The notes: a model not told the origin generated them from the letters alone. Shown: positions 25,376 to 33,073, counted from the stretch's first letter. The stretch is 33,687 bases of DNA from an uncultured Alphaproteobacteria bacterium (GCA_934271715.1 CAKQRZ010000016.1:1-33687); one strand, 5' to 3'. Translations and numbers: made by a program.

Positions 25376-25462
25376 ATCTAAAGGCAACTTACGTTCATTC
25401 AGAAAATTCATGTACTATTGTGTACACTAGGATTTTCTTCAGAACTAGAGTTGCCTTTATCT
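25376..25462. mobile_element. 87-bp palindromic MITE-like element (copy B)
   Basis: Ends are inverted repeats: TAAAGGCAACT pairs perfectly with AGTTGCCTTTA over 11 bp. GCAC flanks it on both sides (25372-25375 and 25463-25466), while the related empty locus has a single GCAC at 25686-25689. The centre holds complementary GTAC-containing half sites. On the minus strand it would encode DKGNSSSEENPSVH, then after a one-base slip MNFLNERKLPLD, similar to the in-frame copy in pilin-like gene 2. It has no transposase, so movement would need one supplied elsewhere. Confidence 0.7.
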
Positions 25463-25525
25463 GCACCATTATCCGCATTGCTTGGCAGAGTAGGATGATA
25501 CGTCGCTTAAAAAGCACGGCACATT

Positions 25526-25550
25526 AAAGCTCATTCTTTGAGCTTTCTTT
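25526..25550 (+). terminator. Terminator after holA
   Basis: AAAGCTCA (25526-25533) pairs with TGAGCTTT (25539-25546), followed by CTTTT. A likely end for the leuS-lptE-holA transcript. A second copy lies at 25755-25773 in repeat unit 2. Confidence 0.65.
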
Positions 25551-25582
25551 TAATTTAAAATCCACCTAATGGTCTACTGCTG

Positions 25583-25631
25583 GTAAGATTTTTTCTTATG
25601 TACTAGTTTATACACTACGAAAAAATCTTAC
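25583..25631. repeat. 13-bp perfect inverted repeat, element-like copy C
   Basis: GTAAGATTTTTTC (25583-25595) and its exact complement (25619-25631) flank 23 bases whose core resembles the centre of the 87-bp element (TAGTGTAYA ... AGTACAT). Probably a diverged relative, or a separate hairpin. Confidence 0.6.
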
Positions 25632-25670
25632 TTCGCATTAGCCTCATTATCCGGATTTTAGTAAATATAA

Positions 25671-25780
25671 GCAACTCGCCTAACGGCACCATTATCCGCA
25701 TTGCTTGGTAGAGTAGGTGTTTTGTACACGTTGCTTAAAAAAGCACGGCGCATTAAGCTCATTCTTTGAGCTTTCTTTAA
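25671..25780 (+). repeat. Direct repeat unit 2 (empty site)
   Basis: It repeats the 3' end of holA (19 bp, one mismatch) fused directly to the block 'caccattatccgcattgc...', without the 87-bp element. It ends with the AAGCTCA/TGAGCTT hairpin. The rest of the 25370-25847 gap holds no gene that I can support. Confidence 0.75.
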
Positions 25781-25847
25781 AAATCTCTATCAGATAATCA
25801 GCGGCTATATTCTTTATAGTTTGATTTAATATGACTGTTCTAAAGCC

Positions 25848-26156
25848 TTATTTTGCTGCCGGAGCGGCTGCTTTGTCAGCTTTTTTCTGTTTGCGCCAAT
25901 CATCAAATACCCACAAAAGCTGCGGTAAAAAGTAATTTATCAAAGTGTTTGAAACCGAAAGCAAATAGTCATTGTTGTATTTTTCCAAAAAGCCAAATCC
26001 GCCGACAAAGCCTATGGTTATCCAAGACAGAGCATTGATTAAGATAAAGTTATTATTCTTAAAAACTTTGTTTAATAAAAGTCTGAATATGCCGTGAAAT
26101 ATTTTGGCAGCCAATGCTGCGCCGGCAAAAAAGCAAATATAATATGCAATAGACAT
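25848..26156 (-). CDS. Small membrane protein, unknown function
   Basis: A 102-residue protein. Three hydrophobic stretches (about residues 3-20, 37-55 and 65-84) suggest a small integral membrane protein, with a Lys/Ala-rich C-terminal tail (KKADKAAAPAAK) likely in the cytosol. AGAGG eight bases upstream supports the start. It is divergent from rimP and lies next to the holA repeat patch. I do not recognise the family. Confidence 0.6.
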   Translation of the reverse strand: MSIAYYICFFAGAALAAKIFHGIFRLLLNKVFKNNNFILINALSWITIGFVGGFGFLEKYNNDYLLSVSNTLINYFLPQLLWVFDDWRKQKKADKAAAPAAK

Positions 26157-26267
26157 CGTTTTAACCTCTTATAGTTATAAAATATGTTATTTTGTGAAAT
26201 ATTAACTATTACTTGTCAATGATTAAATGAAAAATTTTTTAATAATTCACAGTTATGTAAAAAATGC

Positions 26268-26295
26268 TTTACAATTCAAAAAAATATGATATAAG
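26268..26295 (+). promoter_or_regulatory. Promoter for the rimP-nusA-infB operon
   Basis: TTTACA (26268-26273), 16-base spacer, TATAAG (26290-26295), with a start expected near 26302. A TTGACA at 26298-26303 also occurs but has no well-spaced -10 box. Confidence 0.5.
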
Positions 26296-26318
26296 TGTTG
26301 ACAACAATAAAGAATTAT

Positions 26319-26348
26319 AAGAGTGGAGCTGAAAAGCCCCGCTTTTTT
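26319..26348 (+). promoter_or_regulatory. rimP leader hairpin / attenuator
   Basis: Between the promoter and rimP, GTGGAGC (26323-26329) pairs with GCCCCGC (26336-26342) around a GAAAA-type loop with one wobble and one mismatch, and a run of six T follows. This is an intrinsic-terminator shape ahead of the first gene. It resembles the rimP leader motif described in Alphaproteobacteria and may adjust operon readthrough. Confidence 0.55.
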
Positions 26349-26363
26349 GTTAAAGGAAAATAT

Positions 26364-26864
26364 ATGCAAAAACACTATTTACAGGACTTGATTGAACCCG
26401 TGGTGGAAAAAGCCGGCTTTGAGCTGGTGCGCGTGATGACTATCGGTCAGGCGAATCCCACACTGCAGGTAATGATTGATGTGGCTGACCATTCGCGCGA
26501 TTTGACAGTTGATGACTGCGCAGAAGTCAGCCGCAAGCTTTCGGATGTCTTGGATGAAAAAGACCCGATAAAAGAAAAATATTCGCTGGAAGTTAGCTCT
26601 CCGGGGCTGGACAGACCATTGACCAAGCCTGAGCATTTTCAGCGTTTCTGCAACTATGTAATTAAGGTTGAAACCTCTGAAAAGGTAGAAAACCGCAATC
26701 GTTTCAAAGGTATGCTGCTGCGTGCCGATGACAAAGAAATTGTTATGGATATGGACGGGGTGGAATATACTATTCCGTATGACGCCATGACTAAAGCCAA
26801 ACTGGTTCTGACTGATGAACTTTGGGAAGAATATCAGGCAGCTCATGAAGCTGTTGAACTTTAA
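26364..26864 (+). CDS. rimP: Ribosome maturation factor RimP
   Basis: A 166-residue cytosolic factor for 30S subunit assembly. It shows 'LIEPVVEKAGFELVRV', 'DDCAEVSRKLSDVLDEKDPI' and 'YSLEVSSPGLDRPLTKPEHF', the RimP signature, followed by the C-terminal SH3-like domain. The start is set at 26364 because AAAGGAAA is just upstream. A longer frame reaching back to 26295 would run through the leader hairpin and is rejected. First gene of the rimP-nusA-ylxR-infB-rbfA operon. Confidence 0.94.
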   Translation: MQKHYLQDLIEPVVEKAGFELVRVMTIGQANPTLQVMIDVADHSRDLTVDDCAEVSRKLSDVLDEKDPIKEKYSLEVSSPGLDRPLTKPEHFQRFCNYVIKVETSEKVENRNRFKGMLLRADDKEIVMDMDGVEYTIPYDAMTKAKLVLTDELWEEYQAAHEAVEL

Positions 26865-26882
26865 TTTTTTGATGAGGAAAAA

Positions 26883-28418
26883 ATGGAAAATTTTGAAAAT
26901 ATGCCGAGACCTGAAATCGTGTTAGTGGCTGACACGGTTGCCAGAGAAAAAAATATTGACAGAGAAGATGTTTTTGTGGCGATGGAAGTTGCCATTCAAA
27001 AAGCCGGACGTACAAAATACGGCTTTGAACATGACATCCGCGCGACTATTGACCGCAAGACCGGCGCTATTTCTTTGGCTCGCTATCGTGAAGTTGTGCC
27101 TGATGATGCCGTAATTGAAAATGAAGCAGCTCAGATTACTTTGAAAGATGCTAAATGCTATGACAAAAAACTGAAAGTCGGCGATTTTATTATTGACCAG
27201 CTGCCGCCGATTGACTTTGGACGTATTGCTGCTCAGACTGCTAAGCAGGTTATTATGCAGAAAGTACGCGAAGCCGAACGCAACAAGCAGTTTGAAGAAT
27301 ATAAAGAAAAAGTCGGCACCATTATCAACGGTACAGTTAAAAGAATTGAGTTCGGCAATGTGATTTTGGATATCGGCAAAACCGAAGCTGTTTTGCGTCA
27401 TGACGAAATTATTCCGAGAGAAAAATTCAAAAACGGCGACCGCGTGCGCGCCTATGTTTTGGATGTGCGCCGCGAAGTTAAAGGCCCGCAGATTTTCTTG
27501 TCCCGCACCTGTCCGGAATTTATGGCAAAATTGTTTACACAGGAAGTGCCGGAAATTTATGACGGTATTGTGCAGATTATGGGCGTTGCCCGCGATGCCG
27601 GCTCTAAAGCTAAAATCGCAGTCCGCGCCACAGATAAAACCATTGATCCGGTCGGCGCCTGCGTTGGCCTGCGCGGTATCCGCGTTCAGGCGGTTGTAAC
27701 CGAATTGCAGGGCGAAAAAATTGATATTGTTCCTTATTCTGAAGACAAGGCTCAATATATTGTCAGCGCTCTGGCTCCGGCGGAAGTTACCAAAGTGGTT
27801 CTGGATGAAGAAAACAACCGCATTGAAGCTGTGGTTCCGGAAGAGCAGTTTTCTTTGGCTATCGGCCGCAGAGGTCAGAATGTTAAATTGGCTTCGCAGC
27901 TGCTGGGGGCAGATATTGATGTTTTGACCGAAGAGCAAGAGCATGAACGCCGTGCTAATGAAAATAAAGTCCGTCTGCAGCGCTTTATGGAAGCTTTGGA
28001 CGTTGACGATATGATTGCCCATTTGCTGGTGGCCGAGGGCTTCTCTACCATTGATGAAATCGCTATGGTAGACCTCAAAGAATTGGCAGATATTGAGGGC
28101 TTTGACGAAGATGTGGCTGCTGAACTGCAAAACCGCGCCAAAGAATATATTGCAAAGCGCAATGCGGAATTTGCCGAAAAGAGCAAGTCTTTGAAGATTG
28201 ACGAAAGCTTGAAAGAAGTTAAAGGCTTGGATCAGGATATGATTATCACCTTGGCTGAAAAAGGCGTTAAGAATATTGATGATTTGGCTGATTTGGCTGC
28301 TGACGAGCTGCGCGATATGCTGGGCGAAAATGTTTTGTCAGAGGTTGAAGCCAACGACATCATTATGTCTGCCCGCGAGCATTGGTTCAAAGATGAAAAC
28401 AGCGAAAATAAAGAATAG
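26883..28418 (+). CDS. nusA: Transcription termination/antitermination factor NusA
   Basis: An RNA-polymerase-bound elongation factor. Domains in order: the N-terminal NusA domain (about 1-130); S1 ('IINGTVKRIEFGNVILDIG', about 140-205); KH1 ('GACVGLRGIRVQAVVTEL', around 255-275); KH2 ('SLAIGRRGQNVKLASQLLGADI', around 320-342); and two C-terminal helix-hairpin-helix acidic repeats ('LLVAEGFSTIDEIAMVDLKE', then 'DQDMIITLAEKGVKNIDDLA'). At 511 residues it is full length. An AGGA site lies before the ATG, 18 bases after rimP. Confidence 0.96.
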   Translation: MENFENMPRPEIVLVADTVAREKNIDREDVFVAMEVAIQKAGRTKYGFEHDIRATIDRKTGAISLARYREVVPDDAVIENEAAQITLKDAKCYDKKLKVGDFIIDQLPPIDFGRIAAQTAKQVIMQKVREAERNKQFEEYKEKVGTIINGTVKRIEFGNVILDIGKTEAVLRHDEIIPREKFKNGDRVRAYVLDVRREVKGPQIFLSRTCPEFMAKLFTQEVPEIYDGIVQIMGVARDAGSKAKIAVRATDKTIDPVGACVGLRGIRVQAVVTELQGEKIDIVPYSEDKAQYIVSALAPAEVTKVVLDEENNRIEAVVPEEQFSLAIGRRGQNVKLASQLLGADIDVLTEEQEHERRANENKVRLQRFMEALDVDDMIAHLLVAEGFSTIDEIAMVDLKELADIEGFDEDVAAELQNRAKEYIAKRNAEFAEKSKSLKIDESLKEVKGLDQDMIITLAEKGVKNIDDLADLAADELRDMLGENVLSEVEANDIIMSAREHWFKDENSENKE

Positions 28419-28440
28419 TTTTTGCTGAAAGGGAATTGCA

Positions 28441-29013
28441 ATGGCTAAAGAGTTGGAAACAAGAAAATGCGTGATAAGCGGGGAAGTTCTGAATAAAGAA
28501 AACCTGCTGCGTTTTGTGACGCTGCGAGACGGTACAATGCTTCCGGATTTTAATAAAAAAATTGACGGACGCGGCTTTTATGTTTCCAACTCTAAAAAGC
28601 TGCTGCAAAGCCTTGTAGAAAAACATCCGTTTAACAAAATTCTGCATAAAAAAGTGGAATATGCACCGAATATGCCGGAAATTGTTGAAGGAATTTTAAC
28701 CAAAAAAGGTTTGGATGCGCTTAACTTGGCGCGTAAGGCCGGCGATTTGGTTTTAGGATTTGAAAAAGTAAAAGAATTGATTATAAAAGGCCGGGCAGCC
28801 TTTGTGGTAGAAGCTACAGACGCCGGTGCAGACGGCAGGCAGAAAATCACAGAATTGTCCGCAGATTTAGAAAAGTTTACATTATATGATACTGAAACTC
28901 TCAGCACAGCATTTGACCGCGAAAACACCGTTTATTTAGCGGTAAAAAAAGGTAAAATGAGCGATATGGTCAGATTGGCTTTGAAACGGTATCAAACATT
29001 TTTAGATATATAA
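28441..29013 (+). CDS. ylxR: YlxR (DUF448) family RNA-binding protein
   Basis: A 190-residue protein with an N-terminal YlxR domain (residues 1-80). It begins 'ETRKCVISGEVLNKENLLRFV' and contains the family GRGFY box ('DGRGFYVSNSKKLL'). The C-terminal half ('GLDALNLARKAGDLVLGFEKVKELI', about 97-121) resembles the L7Ae-like fold often fused to YlxR in Alphaproteobacteria. YlxR (RnpM in Bacillus) binds RNase P RNA. Its seat between nusA and infB is the classical one. Confidence 0.9.
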   Translation: MAKELETRKCVISGEVLNKENLLRFVTLRDGTMLPDFNKKIDGRGFYVSNSKKLLQSLVEKHPFNKILHKKVEYAPNMPEIVEGILTKKGLDALNLARKAGDLVLGFEKVKELIIKGRAAFVVEATDAGADGRQKITELSADLEKFTLYDTETLSTAFDRENTVYLAVKKGKMSDMVRLALKRYQTFLDI

Positions 29014-29029
29014 TTGGAGTATTTACCAG

Positions 29030-31546
29030 ATGACAGAAGAAAGTGCAAAGGGAAAATTAACATTGTCAGGAAAATCAACCCTCACTTTGAAAAATCTTAA
29101 TAAAACACCGGCCGCCGACGGCAAGAAAGTGGTGCAGGTTGAAGTACGCAAAAAAAGAATTTTAAACCAAACGGCGCAGACTGCTCCTAAAAAAGAAATA
29201 GATGAAGCAACCGCACAGAAATTAAAGCTTTTGGCAGAGGCTAAAGAGCATGACGCAAAACGCCGGCAAGAGGAGGAAATCCGCAACGCTCAGCGGCAGA
29301 AACTGCAGGAAGAACGCGCCAAAGCTCAGCAGGAAAAAGAAGATGCCGAAAAAGCCAAAGCTCAAGCCGAAGCAGATGCCAAAGCTGCGGCTGAAAAGAC
29401 TAAAAAAGATGTTGAAGCAGCTAAAAAGCAGGCAGCTGCCGAAAAAACTGCGCCTAAAGCCGCACCTAAAAATGAGAGTGCTGAACATCGTTTGAAAAAG
29501 TCTAAAGAAGATTATGATGATGAAGACGATGATGAGGAAAATTATCACAAAAAAGGCAAGAAATCGACTGTTGTTGAAAAGCACGTTATGACGCGTGAAG
29601 AAACTTTTGAACAGGAACGCAAGAAAATTCAAAAACGCAGCTTTGAGCCGCAGCGCCGCAATAACAAAATCAATCTCAACGCTTATATGAACAGCGATGA
29701 TGACGATGATTACGGCTATGGAGCTCCGCGCCGCCACTTCAAGAAAAAGCAGCCTAAACCGGTACAGGTGCAGGCTCCGCAGGAAAAAATCATTAAGGAA
29801 GTGATTATTCCAGAAACCATCACGGTGCAGGAACTGGCTAACCGTATGGCCGAAAAGAGCGCCGATGTGATTAAACGCTTGATGTCTTTGGGCGTTATGG
29901 CGACTATCAATCAGGCTATTGACGCCGACACAGCGCAAATTGTGGTAGAAGATATGGGACACAAGTTTAAGCGTGTGGCCGACAGCGACGTGGAAGAAGG
30001 CTTGACCGGTCCTGCCGATACGGAAGCCGATTTGAAGCCGCGCGCGCCGATTGTGACGGTTATGGGGCACGTTGACCATGGTAAAACCTCTCTGCTGGAC
30101 GCTTTGCGCGAAACTAACGTGGCTGCTAAAGAAGCCGGCGGTATTACTCAGCACATCGGTGCTTATCAAATTAAAGTTGCCAACGGTCAAAAGATTACCT
30201 TTATTGATACTCCGGGACACGAAGCATTTTCTGAAATGCGCGCCCGCGGTGCTAAAGTGACGGATATTGTGGTTTTGGTGGTTGCCGCCAATGACGGTAT
30301 CATGCCGCAAACCGTGGAAGCTATCCGCCATGCTCAAGCCGCGGAAGTTCCTATTGTAGTGGCAATTAACAAGATTGACTTGCCGGGTGCAGATCCGCTG
30401 CGGGTTAAAACTGAACTGCTGCAATACGGCATCGGTGTTGAAGAAATGGGCGGCGAATGCCTGTGCGCTGAAGTTTCGGCTAAAAAACGCATCAATATTG
30501 ACAAATTGGTTGAGGCTATTTTGCTGCAGGCAGAAATGCTTGACTTAAAGGCCAATCCAAACCATGCGGCCGAAGGTGCGGTTATTGAAGCCAAAATGGA
30601 AAAAGGACGCGGCAGCGTGGCCACCGTTTTGGTACAGCGCGGAACTTTGCATGTGGGCGATATCTTGATTGCCGGTAAAGAATGGGGACGCGTGCGCGCT
30701 ATGTTTAACGAACACGGCCGCAAAGTCAGCGAAGCCGAGCCGGCTACTCCGGTAGAGGTTTTGGGCTTGCAAGGCACGCCTATGGCCGGCGATACCTTTG
30801 TAGTGGTTAAAGATGAAACACAGGCTAAAGAAGTTACCGGCTACCGTATCCGCAAAGAGCGCGACGCCAAACTGGTTAAGAGCGCTAAATCGGCTATGGA
30901 ACAGATGATGGATAAGATTAAATCCGGCGAGTCTAAGCACTTGTCCGTGATTATTAAGGCCGATGTTCAAGGTTCTATTGAGGCTTTGGAGGGCACCTTA
31001 AAGAAGCTTTCTAACGATGAAGTTTCGGTGCAAATTCTGCACTCGGCTGTCGGTCCGATTTCGGAATCCGATATTACTTTGGCTAAGGCTTCCGATGCGT
31101 TTGTTATCGGCTTTAATGTCCGCGCCAATGCTCAGGCTCGCGATATGGCTCATCGCGACGGGGTTGATATTCGTTACTACTCTATTATTTATACGGTGGT
31201 TGACGATGTGAAGAAAGCTCTTGAAGGTATGCTGACGCCGGAACTGCGCGAAAAGATTTTGGGCTATGCGCAAATCCGCAGCGTGTTCAATATTACCGGC
31301 GTGGGCAAAGTTGCCGGCTGTATGATTACCGAAGGTATGGTTAAGCGCGGAGCTAAAATCAGATTGCTGCGCGACAACGTGGTAATTCACGACGGCAATC
31401 TTGGTCAGCTGAAACGCTATAAAGATGATGTGAAAGAAGTTAAAGAGGGATATGAATGCGGTATGAGTTTTGAAAACTACAACGACATTCAGGTAAATGA
31501 TTCTATTGAGTGCTACGAAGTAGAAGAAATTGCTAAAACCCTCTAA
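29030..31546 (+). CDS. infB: Translation initiation factor IF-2
   Basis: A GTPase that places initiator fMet-tRNA on the 30S subunit. The N-terminal 250 residues are a variable Lys/Glu/Ala-rich coiled region with two acidic runs (about 162-170 and 222-227). An IF2_N domain follows ('TITVQELANRMAEKSADVIKR', about 264-284). The G domain has GHVDHGKT at 346-353, then DTPGHEAF and NKIDLPGADP. C-terminal domains II to IV end 'IQVNDSIECYEVEEIAKTL'. At 838 residues it is typical for Alphaproteobacteria. Confidence 0.97.
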   Translation: MTEESAKGKLTLSGKSTLTLKNLNKTPAADGKKVVQVEVRKKRILNQTAQTAPKKEIDEATAQKLKLLAEAKEHDAKRRQEEEIRNAQRQKLQEERAKAQQEKEDAEKAKAQAEADAKAAAEKTKKDVEAAKKQAAAEKTAPKAAPKNESAEHRLKKSKEDYDDEDDDEENYHKKGKKSTVVEKHVMTREETFEQERKKIQKRSFEPQRRNNKINLNAYMNSDDDDDYGYGAPRRHFKKKQPKPVQVQAPQEKIIKEVIIPETITVQELANRMAEKSADVIKRLMSLGVMATINQAIDADTAQIVVEDMGHKFKRVADSDVEEGLTGPADTEADLKPRAPIVTVMGHVDHGKTSLLDALRETNVAAKEAGGITQHIGAYQIKVANGQKITFIDTPGHEAFSEMRARGAKVTDIVVLVVAANDGIMPQTVEAIRHAQAAEVPIVVAINKIDLPGADPLRVKTELLQYGIGVEEMGGECLCAEVSAKKRINIDKLVEAILLQAEMLDLKANPNHAAEGAVIEAKMEKGRGSVATVLVQRGTLHVGDILIAGKEWGRVRAMFNEHGRKVSEAEPATPVEVLGLQGTPMAGDTFVVVKDETQAKEVTGYRIRKERDAKLVKSAKSAMEQMMDKIKSGESKHLSVIIKADVQGSIEALEGTLKKLSNDEVSVQILHSAVGPISESDITLAKASDAFVIGFNVRANAQARDMAHRDGVDIRYYSIIYTVVDDVKKALEGMLTPELREKILGYAQIRSVFNITGVGKVAGCMITEGMVKRGAKIRLLRDNVVIHDGNLGQLKRYKDDVKEVKEGYECGMSFENYNDIQVNDSIECYEVEEIAKTL

Positions 31547-31561
31547 AGAAAGGAGTTAAAA

Positions 31562-31966
31562 ATGGCTCATGAATTGTCGCAGCGTCAGCTGCGTGTCGGG
31601 CAGGAAATCCGCAAGGTTATTGCCACGGCTTTAGAAAAAGGCGAAGTTAGAAGTCCGGAAATTGCCGAAGCGTTTATTACAATCACGCAAGTGATTATGT
31701 CGCCGGATTTGAAGTATGCCACAGTTTATTTGATGACCCTGAACGGCAAAAATCTGGGAGTGATTTTGGAACAGCTGAATGCTGAAAAATGGGTGTTCAA
31801 AAAGCTGGTTGCCGCAAAATTAAAGCTGCGTTTTACTCCGGATATCAATTTTAGAGTAGACGACACTTTTGAAGAAGCGGACAGAATCAATAAGCTTATG
31901 AATGACCCAAAAGTCAAAGCTGATTTGGAGAAGACCGCTGATGAAGACGAGGAAGAACTCGTCTAG
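31562..31966 (+). CDS. rbfA: Ribosome-binding factor A
   Basis: A 30S maturation and cold-adaptation factor with a KH-like fold. It has 'SQRQLRVGQEIRKVIATALEKGEV' at the N-terminus, 'ITQVIMSPDLKYATVYLM', and 'LKLRFTPDINFRVDDTFEEADRINKLM', all standard RbfA blocks. The tail is acidic (DEDEEEL). AAGGAG upstream sets the start, 15 bases after infB. truB, which usually follows, is absent here. Confidence 0.94.
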   Translation: MAHELSQRQLRVGQEIRKVIATALEKGEVRSPEIAEAFITITQVIMSPDLKYATVYLMTLNGKNLGVILEQLNAEKWVFKKLVAAKLKLRFTPDINFRVDDTFEEADRINKLMNDPKVKADLEKTADEDEEELV

Positions 31967-32064
31967 CTGGTGTCTGCCTGTAGGTGGAATTAAGAGACTT
32001 GTCATTACGATGCGTATAACAACAAAGCAATGGCTATGAAAGAAGCAGCAAGATGAAAAAATTG

Positions 32065-32104
32065 AAGGCAGGGATTTTAGCATCCCTGCCTTTGGATGAT
32101 TTAG
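32065..32104 (+). repeat. 40-bp hairpin direct repeat, left copy
   Basis: An 11-bp stem AAGGCAGGGAT/ATCCCTGCCTT with a 6-base loop, followed by TTTGGATGATTTAG. It matches 33074-33113 at 38 of 40 bases; the two differences sit in the loop. It may double as a weak terminator for the rimP-rbfA operon. Confidence 0.8.
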
Positions 32105-32121
32105 GGGATATATCGCAAACA

Positions 32122-32188
32122 AACAACAACCTTGCTAATCCAGCAAACCTTGCGGTTTGGCCACGCCGCTGTCGTGGTTGGTGTTGTT
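32122..32188 (+). repeat. Multi-hairpin structure, unknown
   Basis: Three consecutive small stems, TTGCT/AGCAA (32132-32146), AAACC/GGTTT (32145-32158, partly overlapping the first) and CCACG/CGTGG (32161-32177), lie between outer arms AACAACAACC and GGTTG(G)TGTTGTT, which also pair. The fold is cloverleaf-like but has no tRNA T-arm or anticodon consensus. Confidence 0.5.
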
Positions 32189-32349
32189 CCAACAAGTTAT
32201 TGTTGTATTTAATATCATAAATAAGGCTCTAAAAATAAGTATATTACTGATTAGTATAGTATTCTATGTATTACCGCTTCAAATTATAAGCATAATTCAT
32301 AAAACACCGCATATTGAAAAACACTTTCAACATTGCCAATAGCATCAAT

Positions 32350-32374
32350 ATCTCATACATAAATAGCATGAGAT
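32350..32374. repeat. Inverted repeat after the antitoxin gene
   Basis: ATCTCAT (32350-32356) and ATGAGAT (32368-32374) with an 11-base loop, just past the antitoxin stop. No T-run follows on the minus strand, so it is at best a weak terminator. Confidence 0.4.
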
Positions 32375-32386
32375 ACGCCTTAACAA

Positions 32387-32704
32387 TTAGCTTTCATTTT
32401 TTAGACATTTGATACTAAACTGAAAGCCCAAAGCATTAAGCGCTTTGCAAATTGTTTCAAAACGAGGCTTTGTGTTTCCATTGAGAGATTTATAAAGCCC
32501 CTCGCGAGTAACTCCCATTTTTCTTGCTAAATCATTCATACCGCGCGCCCGGGCAATATCGTTTATTACTTTAACCATAAATTCTGGGTCATTTTCTTCG
32601 GCTGCAGCTTCCAGATAATTTGCAATAGCTTCCTCATTATCAAGGTTGTCAACCACATCCCATTTGCTCAATTTGCAATCTTCTTTACTAATTATTTCAG
32701 ACAT
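32387..32704 (-). CDS. Antitoxin of HI1420/HigA-like type
   Basis: A 105-residue HTH antitoxin. The block 'DPEFMVKVINDIARARGMNDLARKMGVTREGLYKSLNG' is the signature of the HI1420-type addiction-module antidote family, followed by 'PRFETICKALNALGFQFSI'. The helix-turn-helix (about residues 55-78) should bind the palindrome in its own promoter. AAAGGAG nine bases ahead sets the start, which lies inside the toxin gene (13-base overlap), so both are made together. It is the second gene of the pair, as usual for this family. Confidence 0.88.
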   Translation of the reverse strand: MSEIISKEDCKLSKWDVVDNLDNEEAIANYLEAAAEENDPEFMVKVINDIARARGMNDLARKMGVTREGLYKSLNGNTKPRFETICKALNALGFQFSIKCLKNES

Positions 32705-32985
32705 TTCTTTAACTCCTTTGCTATTTCAATATCTTTTTGCTGTGTTGATTTATCACCTCCACATAGCAAAATAATAACAACATTACCTTGCAAATAAAAA
32801 TAAATACGCAAACCTGAACCACAATGAATACGAGTTTCGGAAATTCCATCCCCAACAGGCTTAACATCTCCTAAATTACCCAATTCCATACGGCGGATTT
32901 TCACATCTATTTTTGCTTTTGTGTAAGTATCTTTTATACTGTTAAACCACTTTTCAAAACGTCCTGTTTTTAAGATATTATACAT
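32692..32985 (-). CDS. RelE/HigB-fold toxin of HI1419 (Gp49-like) type
   Basis: A 97-residue toxin. It has 'RFEKWFNSIKDTYTKAKIDVKIRRMELGNLGDVKPVGDGISE', then 'SGLRIYFYLQGNVVIILLCGGDKSTQQKDIEIAKEL', which matches the HI1419-type/phage Gp49-like family closely, including the CGGDKSTQ loop. Family members are RelE-superfamily ribosome-dependent mRNA cutters; that activity is inferred here. GAAAGGA six bases before the ATG gives good translation. It lies in AT-rich DNA between two copies of a 40-bp repeat. Confidence 0.9.
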   Translation of the reverse strand: MYNILKTGRFEKWFNSIKDTYTKAKIDVKIRRMELGNLGDVKPVGDGISETRIHCGSGLRIYFYLQGNVVIILLCGGDKSTQQKDIEIAKELKKCLK

Positions 32986-33009
32986 ATTTATCCTTTCTTT
33001 ATATATAGT

Positions 33010-33038
33010 ATTGTAAACTATAGGTTACAAGATGTCAA
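33010..33038 (-). promoter_or_regulatory. Toxin-antitoxin promoter with palindromic operator
   Basis: On the minus strand: TTGACA (33038-33033), 17-base spacer, TACAAT (33015-33010). A 20-bp near-perfect palindrome, TTGTAAACTATAGGTTACAA at 33011-33030, covers the spacer and most of the -10 box. This is the expected layout for repression by the antitoxin. Confidence 0.8.
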
Positions 33039-33073
33039 GTTGAATTTTATTTTAAATTTTCGGACATGTATAA

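Larger units (their letters stand above)
25357..25556 (+). repeat. Direct repeat unit 1 (filled site)
   Basis: Left block 25357-25375 and right block 25464-25556 match 25671-25780 with few mismatches. The two blocks are split by the 87-bp element at 25376-25462. The right block ends in a hairpin and a T-rich stretch. Confidence 0.8.
31967..32386. other. Gene-free stretch after rbfA
   Basis: These 420 bases hold no gene I can support. They contain a degenerate trace of the 'gtcattgcgag...aagcaat' repeat (about 32001-32035), a 40-bp hairpin repeat (32065-32104), a cluster of small hairpins (32122-32188), and then AT-rich sequence. A short frame from 32053 (MKKLKAGILASLPLDD) exists only by passing through the hairpins. 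Confidence 0.6.

Noticed and set aside
25377..25462. Remnant of a truncated pilin-like gene after holA
   Set aside because: It resembles the leader of pilin-like gene 2, but no sequence coding for the pilin motif follows, and its ends, target duplication and empty site fit an inserted element better.
26295..26363. Longer rimP start at 26295
   Set aside because: It would place coding sequence over the leader hairpin and T-run; the ATG at 26364 has a proper ribosome-binding site and matches RimP length.
26922..28130. Long minus-strand open frame of 402 codons
   Set aside because: It lies wholly opposite nusA, has a Phe/Asn-rich composition typical of antisense shadows, no ribosome-binding site and no recognisable motif.
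29222..30424. Long minus-strand open frame of 400 codons
   Set aside because: It is opposite infB; its poly-Phe/Leu stretches come from reading the Lys/Glu-rich IF-2 region backwards.
32001..32035. Another full copy of the GLLRxARNDA repeat
   Set aside because: Only scattered identity (gtcatt-cga...aagcaat) remains, too weak to call as a copy.
32122..32188. Integron attC site
   Set aside because: There is no clear GTTRRRY/RYYYAAC core pair in the right places and no integrase in the window.
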